A DNA stretch of 61,603 bases from Streptococcus agalactiae ATCC 13813 (GCF_000186445.1 NZ_GL636070.1:864984-926586), one strand, 5' to 3'; positions 1 through 9,477 are shown, counted from the first letter of the stretch. Translations and numbers: made by a program. Notes: generated from the sequence alone by a model not told the origin.

Positions 1-30
1 AGCTGAGATCTATATCTCAGCTTTTATTTG
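1..30 (+). terminator. Intrinsic terminator of an upstream gene
   Basis: A near-perfect hairpin with arms AGCTGAGAT and ATCTCAGCT is followed by TTTTATTT. It probably ends a gene lying left of the window. No coding sequence is seen before 188. Confidence 0.75.
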
Positions 31-124
31 TGGTAAAAAGTAAAGTACTTTCAATTTTGTAAGTTCTTTCTATGAGCAAAATAGTATACTTAATGAGTAA
101 AAATATTATTTTTAAAGAATTTTC

Positions 125-153
125 TTGACAATATTATTTAAAAATAATACACT
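125..153 (+). promoter_or_regulatory. Promoter of the MacAB-like operon with an embedded palindrome
   Basis: TTGACA (125-130) and TACACT (148-153) are separated by 17 bp. The spacer holds an AT-rich palindrome, TATTATTT against AAAATAATA, and a related ATATTATTTTTAA lies just upstream near 103-117. A dyad between -35 and -10 is a common repressor position, so the pump is probably regulated. The regulator is unknown. Confidence 0.6.
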
Positions 154-187
154 TGTTCTATATTAATAATACAAACAGGAGATAGAC

Positions 188-1432
188 ATGAGTAAACGAC
201 AAAATTTAGGAATTAGTAAAAAAGGAGCAATTATATCAGGGCTCTCAGTGGCACTAATTGTAGCAGTAGGTGGCTTTTTATGGGTACAATCTCAACCTAA
301 TAAGAGTGCAGTAAAAATTAATTACAAAGTTTTTAATGTTAGAGAAGGAAGTGTTTCCTCCTCAACTCTTTTGACAGGAAAAGCTAAGGCTAATCAAGAA
401 CAGTATGTGTATTTTGATGCTAATAAAGGTAATCGAGCAACTGTTACAGTTAAAGTGGGTGATAAAATCACAGCTGGTCAGCAGTTAGTTCAATATGATA
501 CAACAACTGCACAAGCAGCCTACGACACTGCTAATCGTCAATTAAATAAAGTAGCGCGTCAGATTAATAATCTAAAGACAACAGGAAGTCTTCCAGCTAT
601 GGAATCAAGTGATCAATCTTCATCATCATCACAAGGACAAGGGACTCAATCGACTAGTGGTGCGACGAATCGTCTACAGCAAAATTATCAAAGTCAAGCT
701 AATGCTTCATACAACCAACAACTTCAAGATTTGAATGATGCTTATGCAGATGCACAGGCAGAAGTAAATAAAGCACAAAAAGCATTGAATGATACTGTTA
801 TTACAAGTGACGTATCAGGGACAGTTGTTGAAGTTAATAGTGATATTGATCCAGCTTCAAAAACTAGTCAAGTACTTGTCCATGTAGCAACTGAAGGTAA
901 ACTCCAAGTACAAGGAACGATGAGTGAGTATGATTTGGCTAATGTAAAAAAAGACCAGTCTGTTAAAATAAAATCTAAGGTCTATCCTGACAAGGAATGG
1001 GAAGGTAAAATTTCATATATCTCAAATTATCCAGAAGCAGAAGCAAACAACAATGACTCTAACAACGGCTCTAGTGCTGTAAATTATAAATATAAAGTAG
1101 ATATTACTAGCCCTCTCGATGCATTAAAACAAGGTTTTACTGTATCAGTTGAAGTAGTTAATGGAGATAAGCACCTTATTGTCCCTACAAGTTCTGTGAT
1201 AAACAAAGATAATAAACACTTTGTTTGGGTATACAATGATTCTAATCGTAAAATTTCCAAAGTTGAAGTCAAAATTGGTAAAGCTGATGCTAAGACACAA
1301 GAAATTTTATCAGGTTTGAAAGCAGGACAAATCGTAGTTACTAATCCAAGTAAAACTTTCAAGGATGGGCAAAAAATTGATAATATTGAATCAATCGATC
1401 TTAAGTCTAATAAGAAATCAGAGGTGAAATAA
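188..1432 (+). CDS. Efflux transporter periplasmic-adaptor-like subunit (MacA/HlyD family)
   Basis: A 414-residue membrane-fusion (adaptor) protein and first gene of a three-gene MacAB-like efflux operon. One N-terminal membrane segment spans about residues 13-33. It is followed by a biotinyl-lipoyl-like half-motif (near residues 85-105), a long helical hairpin (about 105-205) with a Ser/Gln-rich insertion near 140-160, a second lipoyl half near 205-225 and C-terminal beta-barrel domains. In Gram-positive bacteria such adaptors sit outside the membrane and work with a MacB-type ATPase and permease. The start is supported by AGGAG before ATG and a promoter at 125-153. The next gene begins 2 nt after the stop. 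The substrate (drug, peptide or lantibiotic) cannot be read from sequence. Confidence 0.85.
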   Translation: MSKRQNLGISKKGAIISGLSVALIVAVGGFLWVQSQPNKSAVKINYKVFNVREGSVSSSTLLTGKAKANQEQYVYFDANKGNRATVTVKVGDKITAGQQLVQYDTTTAQAAYDTANRQLNKVARQINNLKTTGSLPAMESSDQSSSSSQGQGTQSTSGATNRLQQNYQSQANASYNQQLQDLNDAYADAQAEVNKAQKALNDTVITSDVSGTVVEVNSDIDPASKTSQVLVHVATEGKLQVQGTMSEYDLANVKKDQSVKIKSKVYPDKEWEGKISYISNYPEAEANNNDSNNGSSAVNYKYKVDITSPLDALKQGFTVSVEVVNGDKHLIVPTSSVINKDNKHFVWVYNDSNRKISKVEVKIGKADAKTQEILSGLKAGQIVVTNPSKTFKDGQKIDNIESIDLKSNKKSEVK

Positions 1433-1434
1433 TC

Positions 1435-2145
1435 GTGACAACTAATCGAAAAGAACTGATTAGATTGCATCAGATTGTTAAAAGTTATCAAAATGGGGAT
1501 CAAAAACTTCAAGTCTTAAAGAACATTGATTTGACGGTTTATGAAGGTGAATTTCTTGCAATCATGGGGCCATCTGGTTCAGGGAAATCCACACTAATGA
1601 ATATTATTGGCTTGTTGGATTCCCCAACTTCAGGAGATTATAGTTTAAATGGTAAACGTGTCGAAGAACTAAGTCAAACAAAATTAGCTCAAGTTCGAAA
1701 TGAGGAAATCGGTTTTGTCTTTCAACAATTTTTCTTGTTATCTAAACTAACGGCTTTGCAAAATGTTGAATTACCCTTAATTTATGCGGGTGTAGCTCCT
1801 AAAAAGCGTAAAAATTTAGCAAAACAATTTTTAGATAAAGTTGAATTAAGAGAGCGTATGAACCATCTGCCAACAGAATTATCTGGGGGACAGAAGCAAC
1901 GTGTAGCAATCGCGCGTGCTTTGGTGAATAGCCCATCTATTATTCTAGCAGATGAGCCGACTGGTGCCTTGGATACAAAGACGGGTGAGCAAATTATGCA
2001 GTTCCTAACGGAATTAAATCAAGAAGGTAAAACCATCATCATGGTAACTCATGAACCAGAAATCGCCGATTATGCGACTCGTAAAATTGTTATTCGTGAT
2101 GGCGAAATTACAGCAGATACTACTGATAGTATTAGAATTGATTAA
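1435..2145 (+). CDS. ABC transporter ATP-binding protein (MacB/LolD type)
   Basis: A 236-residue cytoplasmic ATPase that energises the permease encoded next. Walker A is GPSGSGKST (residues 45-53), the signature LSGGQKQR is near 149 and Walker [12 protein letters not shown] near 171. The D-loop and H-loop histidine (VTHEPE) are intact, so ATP hydrolysis is expected. The start is GTG, 2 nt after the adaptor stop, with GAGGTG as ribosome binding site, which indicates translational coupling. The family is the MacB/LolD/BceA-like ATPase group that pairs with FtsX-type permeases. Confidence 0.92.
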   Translation: MTTNRKELIRLHQIVKSYQNGDQKLQVLKNIDLTVYEGEFLAIMGPSGSGKSTLMNIIGLLDSPTSGDYSLNGKRVEELSQTKLAQVRNEEIGFVFQQFFLLSKLTALQNVELPLIYAGVAPKKRKNLAKQFLDKVELRERMNHLPTELSGGQKQRVAIARALVNSPSIILADEPTGALDTKTGEQIMQFLTELNQEGKTIIMVTHEPEIADYATRKIVIRDGEITADTTDSIRID

Positions 2146-2159
2146 GGGGAGATTCGATT

Positions 2160-3407
2160 ATGGAAAATTGGAAATTTGCCCTATCATCGATTCTAGGGCA
2201 CAAGATGCGTGCTTTTCTGACCATGTTAGGGATTATCATTGGGGTTGCATCAGTTGTGTTAATTATGGCCTTAGGTAAGGGCATGAAAGATTCGGTTACA
2301 AATGAGATTACAAAGTCTCAGAAGAACCTTCAGATTTATTATAAAACAAAAGAAGACCAAAAAAATGAGGATAACTTTGGAGCTCAAGGGGCTTTCATGC
2401 AAAGTAGTGATACCAACCGTAAGGAACCAATTATTCAAGAATCATGGTTAAAAAAGATTGCTAAGGAAGTAGATGGTGTTAGTGGCTACTATGTAACTAA
2501 TCAAACAAATGCTCCAGTAGCTTACCTTGAAAAAAAGGCAAAGACGGTTAATATAACAGGAATTAACCGCACTTACCTTGGTATCAAAAAGTTCAAAATT
2601 AAAAGTGGTCGTCAATTCCAAGAGGAGGATTATAACCAATTCTCGAGAGTTATTTTACTAGAAGAAAAATTAGCTCAGAGATTATTTCAGACAAATGAAG
2701 CAGCGTTAAATAAAGTGGTAACTGTAAAAAATAAATCTTACTTAGTAGTGGGGGTTTATTCGGATCCAGAAGCTGGCTCAGGCTTATATGGAAGTAATTC
2801 TGATGGGAATGCTATTTTAACCAATACACAGTTAGCTTCGGAGTTTGGTGCTAAAGAAGCAGAAAACATATATTTTCATCTTAATGATGTATCGCAATCC
2901 AATCGCATTGGTAAAGAAATAGGCAAACGTTTAACAGACATTAGTCATGCTAAGGATGGGTACTATGATAATTTTGACATGACATCTATAATTAAATCTA
3001 TCAATACCCAAGTTGGTATTATGACAGGTGTTATTGGAGCGATTGCAGCAATTTCTCTCCTAGTTGGTGGTATCGGAGTGATGAATATTATGTTAGTCTC
3101 TGTAACTGAGCGCACGAGAGAAATTGGCCTTCGTAAAGCCCTTGGGGCAACTCGACGTAAAATTTTAGCTCAATTTTTAATTGAATCAATGGTCTTAACG
3201 ATTTTGGGTGGATTAATTGGGTTATTACTAGCCTATGGAGGTACGATGTTAATTGCTAATGCGCAAGATAAGATTACTCCTTCTGTGTCACTTAACGTGG
3301 CTATAGGCAGTTTAATTTTCTCAGCATTTATTGGAATTATATTTGGTTTATTACCTGCTAATAAAGCTAGCAAATTAAACCCAATTGATGCTTTACGATA
3401 TGAATAA
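2160..3407 (+). CDS. ABC transporter permease (MacB-like, FtsX domain)
   Basis: A 415-residue permease. The first membrane helix lies near residues 20-42, followed by a large extracellular MacB-type domain (about 45-280). Three C-terminal helices near 290-315, 340-365 and 385-402 form the FtsX domain, which includes the conserved stretch ERTREIGLRKALGATR. With the preceding adaptor and ATPase it makes a complete tripartite-style exporter. GGGGA lies before the ATG, 14 nt after the ATPase stop. A strong terminator follows at 3419. Confidence 0.9.
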   Translation: MENWKFALSSILGHKMRAFLTMLGIIIGVASVVLIMALGKGMKDSVTNEITKSQKNLQIYYKTKEDQKNEDNFGAQGAFMQSSDTNRKEPIIQESWLKKIAKEVDGVSGYYVTNQTNAPVAYLEKKAKTVNITGINRTYLGIKKFKIKSGRQFQEEDYNQFSRVILLEEKLAQRLFQTNEAALNKVVTVKNKSYLVVGVYSDPEAGSGLYGSNSDGNAILTNTQLASEFGAKEAENIYFHLNDVSQSNRIGKEIGKRLTDISHAKDGYYDNFDMTSIIKSINTQVGIMTGVIGAIAAISLLVGGIGVMNIMLVSVTERTREIGLRKALGATRRKILAQFLIESMVLTILGGLIGLLLAYGGTMLIANAQDKITPSVSLNVAIGSLIFSAFIGIIFGLLPANKASKLNPIDALRYE

Positions 3408-3418
3408 AAAAACATGTG

Positions 3419-3464
3419 CTCTGTCAAGATTTTTTCTTGACAGAGTTTGTATTTATGTTATACT
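3419..3464 (+). promoter_or_regulatory. Terminator hairpin fused to the rpsP promoter
   Basis: Arms CTCTGTCAAG (3419-3428) and CTTGACAGAG (3436-3445) form a perfect 10-bp hairpin followed by TTT, ending the efflux operon. The right arm contains TTGACA (3437-3442). That is followed after 16 bp by TATACT (3459-3464), a near-consensus promoter for rpsP. The -35 box is therefore part of the terminator stem. Confidence 0.75.
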
Positions 3465-3535
3465 TAGTAAGGTAAAGTTGTTAGTTAAGCTATCAACGAC
3501 CAAATATAAAGAAAAAGAAAAGAGACTATTTAAAA

Positions 3536-3808
3536 ATGGCAGTAAAAATCCGTTTAACTCGTATGGGTTCTAAGAAGAAACCTTTCTACCGTATCAATGT
3601 TGCAGATTCACGTGCACCACGTGACGGACGTTTTATTGAAACTGTTGGAACATACAACCCATTAGTTGCAGAAAACCAAGTTACAATCAAAGAAGAACGT
3701 GTTCTTGAATGGTTATCAAAAGGTGCACAACCTTCAGATACAGTTCGTAACCTTCTTTCAAAAGCTGGAGTTATGACTAAATTCCACGATCAAAAATTCT
3801 CAAAATAA
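3536..3808 (+). CDS. rpsP: 30S ribosomal protein S16
   Basis: A 90-residue protein with the S16 opening [20 protein letters not shown], the family's usual length. It binds 16S rRNA during small-subunit assembly. It is transcribed from the strong promoter at 3437-3464 and followed 9 nt later by khpA, the usual order in streptococci. Confidence 0.98.
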   Translation: MAVKIRLTRMGSKKKPFYRINVADSRAPRDGRFIETVGTYNPLVAENQVTIKEERVLEWLSKGAQPSDTVRNLLSKAGVMTKFHDQKFSK

Positions 3809-3817
3809 TAAAAGCCT

Positions 3818-4060
3818 ATGGATACCATTGAAAATCTCATTATTGCTATTGTGAAACCTTTGATTTCACAACCAGATCAGTTAACCATAAAAATTCAGGA
3901 TGGCCCAGAATTTTTAGAGTACCATCTTGATTTAGATACCCAAGACATCGGTCGTGTTATCGGCAAAAAGGGTCGTACAATTACAGCGATAAGGTCGATT
4001 GTCTATTCGGTACCAACACAAGGGAAAAAAGTAAGACTCATCATTGATGAGAAAGAATAA
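3818..4060 (+). CDS. khpA: KH-domain RNA-binding protein KhpA (YlqC)
   Basis: An 80-residue single KH-domain protein with the RNA-contacting loop GKKG at residues 49-52 (context [11 protein letters not shown]). In pneumococcus the KhpA homologue pairs with KhpB/EloR and affects cell elongation; the same role here is inferred. It lies 9 nt behind rpsP and shares its promoter. A terminator follows at 4071. Confidence 0.93.
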   Translation: MDTIENLIIAIVKPLISQPDQLTIKIQDGPEFLEYHLDLDTQDIGRVIGKKGRTITAIRSIVYSVPTQGKKVRLIIDEKE

Positions 4061-4070
4061 TTTATTCTAA

Positions 4071-4096
4071 AAGATAGGAACTTCCTGTCTTTTTTG
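4071..4096 (+). terminator. Terminator after rpsP-khpA
   Basis: Arms AGATAGG and CCTGTCT (one G-U pair) flank a 5-nt loop and are followed by TTTTTTG. Confidence 0.75.
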
Positions 4097-4105
4097 TTAT
4101 ATCTA

Positions 4106-4144
4106 CACAAAAATTGTGAGTTTTTTAGTCTTTTAGAATATAAT
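4106..4144 (+). promoter_or_regulatory. Putative promoter and dyad ahead of the RofA-like gene
   Basis: TATAAT (4139-4144) is a clear -10 box. A dyad CACAA-AAA-TTGTG (4106-4118) sits where a weak -35 (TTGTGA, 19-bp spacer) would fall. It may be an autoregulatory site, but no footprint is known to me for this gene. Confidence 0.45.
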
Positions 4145-4191
4145 GGATGTGAAAGGGAATTTTCTGATTTTTTATTAATGAGGATAAGATA

Positions 4192-5703
4192 TTGCTATTT
4201 GATTTTCTCGAAGAAAAAATAAAACTGAAAGCATACCTGATGACCGCCTTACTTGATGATGGAGAAATTAACCTTGATCACTTTAAAACAGAATATGCTT
4301 TGAGTGAAAAGATTTTACAAGGTCTTATTTCGGAACTACAAATACTTTATTCTGATTTCTACCTTGTTGTCAAAAGTAGAACAATGGTATTGTTCCATTA
4401 CGAAACACTTTCTAAGCTAGAGACTTTGCATACCATTTATCGAGAGTCTAATACGTTACAGTTTTTGGCATATTTTATTGCTCCTCAAAATGTCAGTTTT
4501 TCTGAATTCACGGCTAAGAAATTCATATCCGTCGCAAGTGCCTACCGAATAAAGAAAAACTGTAAACTTTATTTGGAGAGTGTTAAGTTATCAATACAAA
4601 AAAATAAAGTGACAGGTCCAGAATATCAGATTAGGCTGCTGATTGCTTTGTTACAATATCATTTTGGTTTTATTATTTATCCTTTTGATGCTACAAGTGA
4701 GGTAATGATAAGGGATTTTATTGAATACTCGAATTTTAAAGGGTGTGACTACGACCTTAAAGACTTATCTGAAGAATATTACTATTTTTATATTTTGGTG
4801 AATTTAGCTTGGAAAAGAAAAGAATATAAAGTAGACATTCCTCAAACAGAATCCTTTAATCAATTAAAAAAATCGATTCTCTATATGGAGTTATCCAAAG
4901 CAGCTCAAAAAAGTATTGCTATACATCTTGGTATAGAGTTGAATGAAGGTTTACTTGATTATCTATATTTAGTGTTTTGTATTAGTGATGGTCCTCTATT
5001 TAGCAATCGAGATGATATCAATATCAACGAAGAATTTATTTTTGCTTCTTATAAGATATCAAAGTCTAAAGCCTTTAAAAATTTTTGTGGTCGATTATTG
5101 GGTAGAGAATTTATTGACTCGCAGCATTTTAAAGATATTAATGCCTATTTTTTGAGACATTTTATTTGTTATTGTTATTATTTTATTCCTGATTTTTATT
5201 TTTTAAATACATCAAGGCTGAGCTATTCTAAGGATTTATATCACCTATTAGATAAAGGTCTGGCTGATATTTTTAACCTTAAAGGAGGGAATTTAACTTT
5301 TTCAAAACATGAGACAGTGCTACTAACAATGCAATTATCTAACTTAATAGAGACTTTCTTAGCTCCTCTTTCTGTATATGTAATTTCATCTAGTAATATT
5401 AGATTACAAACCTATCAAGTAATGTTAAACCAATATTTTACATCTAAGATAGCGGAATTCTTTTTTGTAAACTATCAAACGACTCAGATAGATGAAAAAT
5501 TACTAAAAAAAGCAGATATCATTATTGCTGAGAGACGCTATATATCTTCTTTAAAAAATGACTCAGGTGTGGCTATACAAGATATATTAGAAATTGGGAT
5601 GAATAATAAGCAGTACCATGAACTACTTTTACAAGCTATTATCGAAAAAAGGGACCAAAAAGTTTTTGAATATATTTCAAAAATGAAACATAAAATACTT
5701 TGA
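4192..5703 (+). CDS. RofA/Mga-like stand-alone transcriptional regulator
   Basis: A 503-residue protein resembling the RofA-like (RALP)/Mga family of streptococcal virulence regulators. These have N-terminal helix-turn-helix segments (about residues 15-110 here), a PRD-like central region and a C-terminal EIIB-like part. The start is TTG at 4192 with GAGG 8 nt upstream; no better ATG exists near the N-terminus. The gene is a monocistron between the khpA terminator and the tRNA pair. Its targets cannot be deduced, and no adhesin or pilus gene lies directly beside it. Family assignment rests on overall pattern, so the subfamily is uncertain. Confidence 0.7.
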   Translation: MLFDFLEEKIKLKAYLMTALLDDGEINLDHFKTEYALSEKILQGLISELQILYSDFYLVVKSRTMVLFHYETLSKLETLHTIYRESNTLQFLAYFIAPQNVSFSEFTAKKFISVASAYRIKKNCKLYLESVKLSIQKNKVTGPEYQIRLLIALLQYHFGFIIYPFDATSEVMIRDFIEYSNFKGCDYDLKDLSEEYYYFYILVNLAWKRKEYKVDIPQTESFNQLKKSILYMELSKAAQKSIAIHLGIELNEGLLDYLYLVFCISDGPLFSNRDDININEEFIFASYKISKSKAFKNFCGRLLGREFIDSQHFKDINAYFLRHFICYCYYFIPDFYFLNTSRLSYSKDLYHLLDKGLADIFNLKGGNLTFSKHETVLLTMQLSNLIETFLAPLSVYVISSSNIRLQTYQVMLNQYFTSKIAEFFFVNYQTTQIDEKLLKKADIIIAERRYISSLKNDSGVAIQDILEIGMNNKQYHELLLQAIIEKRDQKVFEYISKMKHKIL

Positions 5704-5768
5704 TAGACTCTATATGAGCTTTATTAAAAGGGATAAAATCGAAATTTAAAATTTAATTCGAAAAGATA

Positions 5769-5797
5769 TTGACAGTAATCTAGAATTTCGATATACT
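5769..5797 (+). promoter_or_regulatory. Promoter of the tRNA-Gln/tRNA-Glu unit
   Basis: TTGACA (5769-5774), a 17-bp spacer and TATACT (5792-5797) lie 13 bp ahead of the mature tRNA-Gln end. This is a typical strong stable-RNA promoter. Confidence 0.85.
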
Positions 5798-5810
5798 AGA
5801 TTTTGTCTTT

Positions 5811-5882
5811 TGGGGTATAGCCAAGCGGTAAGGCAAGGGACTTTGACTCCCTCATGCGTTGGTTCGAATCCAGCTACCCCAG
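5811..5882 (+). tRNA. tRNA-Gln (anticodon TTG)
   Basis: A 72-nt cloverleaf. The acceptor arm TGGGGTA pairs with TACCCCA, the anticodon loop CTTTGAC sits in the AGGGA/TCCCT stem, and the T-arm has GGTTCGAATCC. The discriminator base is G and no CCA is encoded. Confidence 0.95.
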
Positions 5883-5890
5883 TTTCACAT

Positions 5891-5962
5891 GGTCCGTTGG
5901 TCAAGGGGTTAAGACACCGCCTTTTCACGGCGGTAACACGGGTTCGAATCCCGTACGGACTA
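5891..5962 (+). tRNA. tRNA-Glu (anticodon TTC)
   Basis: A 72-nt cloverleaf. The acceptor arm GGTCCGT pairs with ACGGACT (first pair G-U), the anticodon loop TTTTCAC sits in the CCGCC/GGCGG stem, and the T-arm is CGGGTTCGAATCCCG. It lies 8 nt after tRNA-Gln and is probably co-transcribed with it. CCA is not encoded. Confidence 0.95.
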
Positions 5963-5968
5963 TCGTGG

Positions 5969-6000
5969 CCAGTTGCATTTTAGCGGCTGGTTTTTCTTTT
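5969..6000 (+). terminator. Terminator after the tRNA pair
   Basis: An 8-bp stem, CCAGTTGC with GCGGCTGG (two G-U pairs), has loop ATTTTA and is followed by TTTTTCTTTT. It sits 25 nt ahead of rimM, so rimM either relies on read-through or has a promoter I cannot see. Confidence 0.75.
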
Positions 6001-6024
6001 ATTTTCAAAAATATCGGAGTTACT

Positions 6025-6543
6025 ATGGAATACTTTAACGTTGGAAAAATTGTCAATACACAAGGATTACAAGGCGAAATGCGTGTATTAAGCGTGACTG
6101 ACTTTGTAGAAGAACGCTTTAAAAAAGGTCAAGAGTTAGCTTTATTCGATGAAAAGAATCAGTTTGTTATGGATATTGAAATTGCTAGTCATCGTAAGCA
6201 GAAGAATTTTGACATTATAAAATTCAAAGGAATGTATCATATTAATGATATTGAAAAATATAAAGGTTTCACACTGAAGGTGGCAGAGAATCAACTGAGC
6301 GACCTTAAAGATGGTGAATTCTATTATCATGAAATTATTGGCTTAGATGTCTATGAAGGGGAAGAGCTGATTGGAAAAATCAAAGAAATTTTACAACCAG
6401 GAGCAAATGACGTTTGGGTTGTGGAACGTCATGGAAAACGTGATCTTTTATTACCCTATATCCCGCCAGTAGTATTAGAAGTGGACCTTTCTAATCAGCG
6501 TGTTCAAGTTGAATTGATGGAAGGTTTAGATGATGAAGATTGA
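6025..6543 (+). CDS. rimM: Ribosome maturation factor RimM
   Basis: A 172-residue protein, the family's normal size, needed for 16S rRNA processing and 30S head assembly. It begins [20 protein letters not shown], the RimM N-terminal barrel. The C-terminal PRC-barrel holds [17 protein letters not shown]. The reading frame is open upstream through the tRNAs, but ATG 6025 is chosen because it gives the family length and follows CGGAG. It overlaps trmD. Confidence 0.96.
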   Translation: MEYFNVGKIVNTQGLQGEMRVLSVTDFVEERFKKGQELALFDEKNQFVMDIEIASHRKQKNFDIIKFKGMYHINDIEKYKGFTLKVAENQLSDLKDGEFYYHEIIGLDVYEGEELIGKIKEILQPGANDVWVVERHGKRDLLLPYIPPVVLEVDLSNQRVQVELMEGLDDED

Positions 6544-7285
6544 TATTTTAACTTTATTTCCTGAAATGTTTGCCCCTCTGGAACATTCTATAGTTGGTAA
6601 GGCAAAAGAAAGAGGACTTCTTGAAATTAATTATCACAATTTCAGAGAAAATGCTGAGAAGTCTCGACATGTTGATGATGAGCCTTACGGTGGGGGGCAA
6701 GGGATGCTTTTACGTGCTCAACCTATTTTTGATACAATTGGTAAAATTGATGCTCAAAAAGCACGTGTTATTTTGCTAGACCCAGCGGGCAGAACATTTG
6801 ATCAGAATTTTGCAGAAGAACTATCCAAAGAAGATGAATTAATTTTTATTTGTGGTCACTATGAAGGTTATGATGAACGTATAAAATCATTAGTAACAGA
6901 CGAAGTATCTTTGGGAGATTTTGTTCTTACGGGAGGAGAATTGGCGGCTATGACAATGGTTGATGCTACCGTTCGTCTGATTCCAGAAGTTATAGGTAAA
7001 GAAACAAGTCATCAGGATGATTCATTTTCATCGGGCCTATTAGAATATCCTCAGTATACGCGCCCATATGATTATTTAGGCATGACAGTTCCTGATGTTC
7101 TCATGAGTGGTCATCATGAAAATATCCGAAAATGGCGTTTAGAACAAAGTTTGCGAAAAACACTAGAACGTCGACCAGACTTGTTAGAAAATTATGCAAT
7201 GACGGATGAAGAGAGACTTATCTTAGAGAAAATTAAAACAGAAATAGAAAGAACAGATACAGTAAATGAACAAAACAATTTATGA
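6533..7285 (+). CDS. trmD: tRNA (guanine-N1)-methyltransferase TrmD
   Basis: Makes m1G37 in tRNAs to prevent frameshifting. The start [13 protein letters not shown] is canonical, so the second of two adjacent ATGs (6533) is preferred over 6530. The SAM-binding trefoil-knot motifs [13 protein letters not shown] and [13 protein letters not shown] are present. The protein is about 250 residues. It overlaps the end of rimM by 11 nt and the start of the next gene by 20 nt, implying coupled translation. Confidence 0.97.
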   Translation: MKIDILTLFPEMFAPLEHSIVGKAKERGLLEINYHNFRENAEKSRHVDDEPYGGGQGMLLRAQPIFDTIGKIDAQKARVILLDPAGRTFDQNFAEELSKEDELIFICGHYEGYDERIKSLVTDEVSLGDFVLTGGELAAMTMVDATVRLIPEVIGKETSHQDDSFSSGLLEYPQYTRPYDYLGMTVPDVLMSGHHENIRKWRLEQSLRKTLERRPDLLENYAMTDEERLILEKIKTEIERTDTVNEQNNL

Positions 7286-8258
7286 TATCACTATTGTAGG
7301 AGGCGGACCAGTAGGTCTCTTTGCTGCTTTTTATGCTGGACTACGCGGAGTATCCGTTAAAATTATTGAAAGCCTTTCGGAATTAGGAGGCCAGCCAGCT
7401 ATCCTTTATCCTGAGAAAAAAATCTATGATATTCCTGGTTATCCGGTGATTACTGGACGTGAGTTAATTGATAAACATATTGAACAATTAGAGAGATTTA
7501 AAGATTCTATTGAAATCTGTTTAAAAGAAGAAGTTTTATCATTTGAGAAAGTAGATGATGTTTTCACAATTCAAACAGATAAAGATCAACATTTGTCGCG
7601 TGCTATTGTTTTTGCTTGTGGTAACGGTGCTTTTGCTCCGCGTTTATTAGGTTTGGAAAATGAAGAAAATTATGCAGATAATAATTTATTCTATAACGTT
7701 ACAAAGTTAGAACAGTTTGCAGGTAAACATATTGTTATTTGTGGTGGAGGCGACTCAGCTGTTGATTGGGCCAATGAATTAGATAAGATTGCAGCTAGTG
7801 TAGCGATTGTTCATCGTAGAGATGCTTTTAGAGCGCATGAGCATAGTGTGGATATACTAAAGGCATCAGGTGTTAGAATTTTAACCCCTTATGTCCCAAT
7901 TGGTTTAAATGGAGATAGTCAGAGAGTTAGTAGCTTGGTCGTTCAAAAAGTTAAAGGTGATGAAGTAATTGAATTACCTTTAGACAACTTGATTGTTAGT
8001 TTTGGCTTTTCTACTTCTAATAAAAATTTACGTTATTGGAATTTGGATTATAAACGGTCTAGTATCAATGTTTCTTCACTTTTTGAGACGACTCAAGAAG
8101 GCGTGTATGCTATTGGAGATGCTGCTAATTATCCAGGAAAGGTAGAATTGATTGCAACAGGATATGGGGAAGCACCGGTCGCTATAAACCAAGCTATCAA
8201 TTATATTTATCCTGATCGAGATAACCGTGTAGTCCATTCAACATCATTGATAAAATAA
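7266..8258 (+). CDS. Ferredoxin/flavodoxin--NADP+ reductase (TrxR-like, YumC type)
   Basis: A 330-residue flavoprotein. The FAD-binding GGGPVG is near residues 11-16, the NADP-binding GGGDSAVDW near 159-167, and GDAANYPG near 283 contacts FAD. It lacks the CxxC redox pair of true thioredoxin reductases, which fits the Bacillus YumC-type reductase that reduces ferredoxin or flavodoxin with NADPH. It starts inside the end of trmD, so it is the third gene of the rimM-trmD unit. Confidence 0.9.
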   Translation: MNKTIYDITIVGGGPVGLFAAFYAGLRGVSVKIIESLSELGGQPAILYPEKKIYDIPGYPVITGRELIDKHIEQLERFKDSIEICLKEEVLSFEKVDDVFTIQTDKDQHLSRAIVFACGNGAFAPRLLGLENEENYADNNLFYNVTKLEQFAGKHIVICGGGDSAVDWANELDKIAASVAIVHRRDAFRAHEHSVDILKASGVRILTPYVPIGLNGDSQRVSSLVVQKVKGDEVIELPLDNLIVSFGFSTSNKNLRYWNLDYKRSSINVSSLFETTQEGVYAIGDAANYPGKVELIATGYGEAPVAINQAINYIYPDRDNRVVHSTSLIK

Positions 8259-8301
8259 CTATAAATAAAACTGATAAGTTTATAAAAAAGGATTATATAT
8301 A

Positions 8302-8346
8302 TTGTTAAAAAAATAACAAAGCTTCCTATTTATTTTGTGATATAAT
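8302..8346 (+). promoter_or_regulatory. Putative promoter with a TTGTTA/TAACAA dyad
   Basis: An extended -10, TGATATAAT (8338-8346), lies 49 bp ahead of the next ATG. A perfect dyad TTGTTA-N6-TAACAA spans 8302-8319, in the position of an activator or repressor site just upstream of the -35 region. No good -35 is present, so an activator is plausible. Confidence 0.45.
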
Positions 8347-8394
8347 TAACTTTGTCGTTATGAATGATATTAAATAAATGAAGCGAGGTATTTT

Positions 8395-9465
8395 ATGACA
8401 AATACGGTAACACCAAAAGAGACGGCTGGCTCTTTTATCAATAAAGTGTTAGGTGGGACAGCAACTGCAATCGTTGTAGCACTCATCCCAAATGCTATCC
8501 TAGCCACTTTTTTGAAACCATTTTTATCTTACGGACTTGCTGCAGAGTTCTTACACATCGTGCAGGTATTCCAATTTTTCACACCAATTATGGCAGGATT
8601 TTTGATTGGTCAACAGTTTAAATTCACCCCAATGCAACAGCTTGCTGTTGGAGGTGCTGCATATATTGGTTCTGGTGCGTGGGCTTACACAGAAGTTATT
8701 CAAAAAGGAGTTGCTACTGGTAGTTTCCAATTGCGTGGGATTGGTGATCTCATCAATATGATGCTAACAGCAGCTTTAACAGTTTTAGCAGTTAAGTGGT
8801 TTGGTAATAAATTTGGTTCCCTAACCATTATCTTGTTACCTATTATCATAGGTACAGGCGTAGGCTATTTAGGATGGAAATTACTCCCTTACGTTTCATA
8901 TGTGACAACACTTATTGGTCAAGGAATTAATTCTTTTACTACTTTACAACCAATTGCGATGTCAATTCTAATTGCGATGGCTTTTTCAATGCTTATTGTA
9001 AGTCCTATTTCAACAGTAGCGATTGGTCTAGCGATTGGTCTTAATGGTATGTCAGCGAGTGCAGCTTCAATGGGAGTTGCTTCAACAACAGCAGTGCTAG
9101 TTTGGGCAACGATGAAGGCTAATAAGTCTGGAGTTCCAATTGCTATTGCTTTAGGTGCAATGAAGATGATGATGCCAAATTTCCTAAAGCATCCAGTAAT
9201 GGCGATTCCAATGCTTATGACTGCTACAATAAGTTCTCTAACAGTCCCATTGTTTAAATTGGTGGGAACACCAGCTTCGTCTGGTTTTGGGCTTGTTGGT
9301 GCAGTAGGTCCGATTGCTTCATTTGAAGCAGGAGCAAGTATGTTGATTGTTATCTTATCTTGGCTCGTTATTCCTTTTGCAGTAGGTTTTGTATCGCACA
9401 AAATTTGTAAAGATATTCTGAAACTTTATAAAGACGATATTTTCGTTTTTGAAGGTCAAAATTAA
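8395..9465 (+). CDS. PfoR-like PTS EIIC-family membrane protein
   Basis: A 356-residue, very hydrophobic protein with about eight to ten membrane segments. It resembles the PTS_EIIC_2/PfoR family, named for a locus once linked to perfringolysin expression in Clostridium perfringens. It has no IIA or IIB domain of its own, and no IIA/IIB gene lies nearby, so sugar phosphorylation is not implied. GAGG precedes the ATG. The next gene starts 12 nt after the stop, so the two form an operon that ends at 10407-10433. Function is unknown. Confidence 0.7.
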   Translation: MTNTVTPKETAGSFINKVLGGTATAIVVALIPNAILATFLKPFLSYGLAAEFLHIVQVFQFFTPIMAGFLIGQQFKFTPMQQLAVGGAAYIGSGAWAYTEVIQKGVATGSFQLRGIGDLINMMLTAALTVLAVKWFGNKFGSLTIILLPIIIGTGVGYLGWKLLPYVSYVTTLIGQGINSFTTLQPIAMSILIAMAFSMLIVSPISTVAIGLAIGLNGMSASAASMGVASTTAVLVWATMKANKSGVPIAIALGAMKMMMPNFLKHPVMAIPMLMTATISSLTVPLFKLVGTPASSGFGLVGAVGPIASFEAGASMLIVILSWLVIPFAVGFVSHKICKDILKLYKDDIFVFEGQN

Positions 9466-9477
9466 TTTGGAGGTTGT

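Noticed and set aside
5854..6024. N-terminal extension of rimM
   Set aside because: The open frame runs through both tRNA genes and a terminator. The ATG at 6025 gives the normal protein.
8919..9401. 160-residue reverse-strand frame
   Set aside because: It is the antisense shadow of the hydrophobic PfoR-like gene with no start signals.
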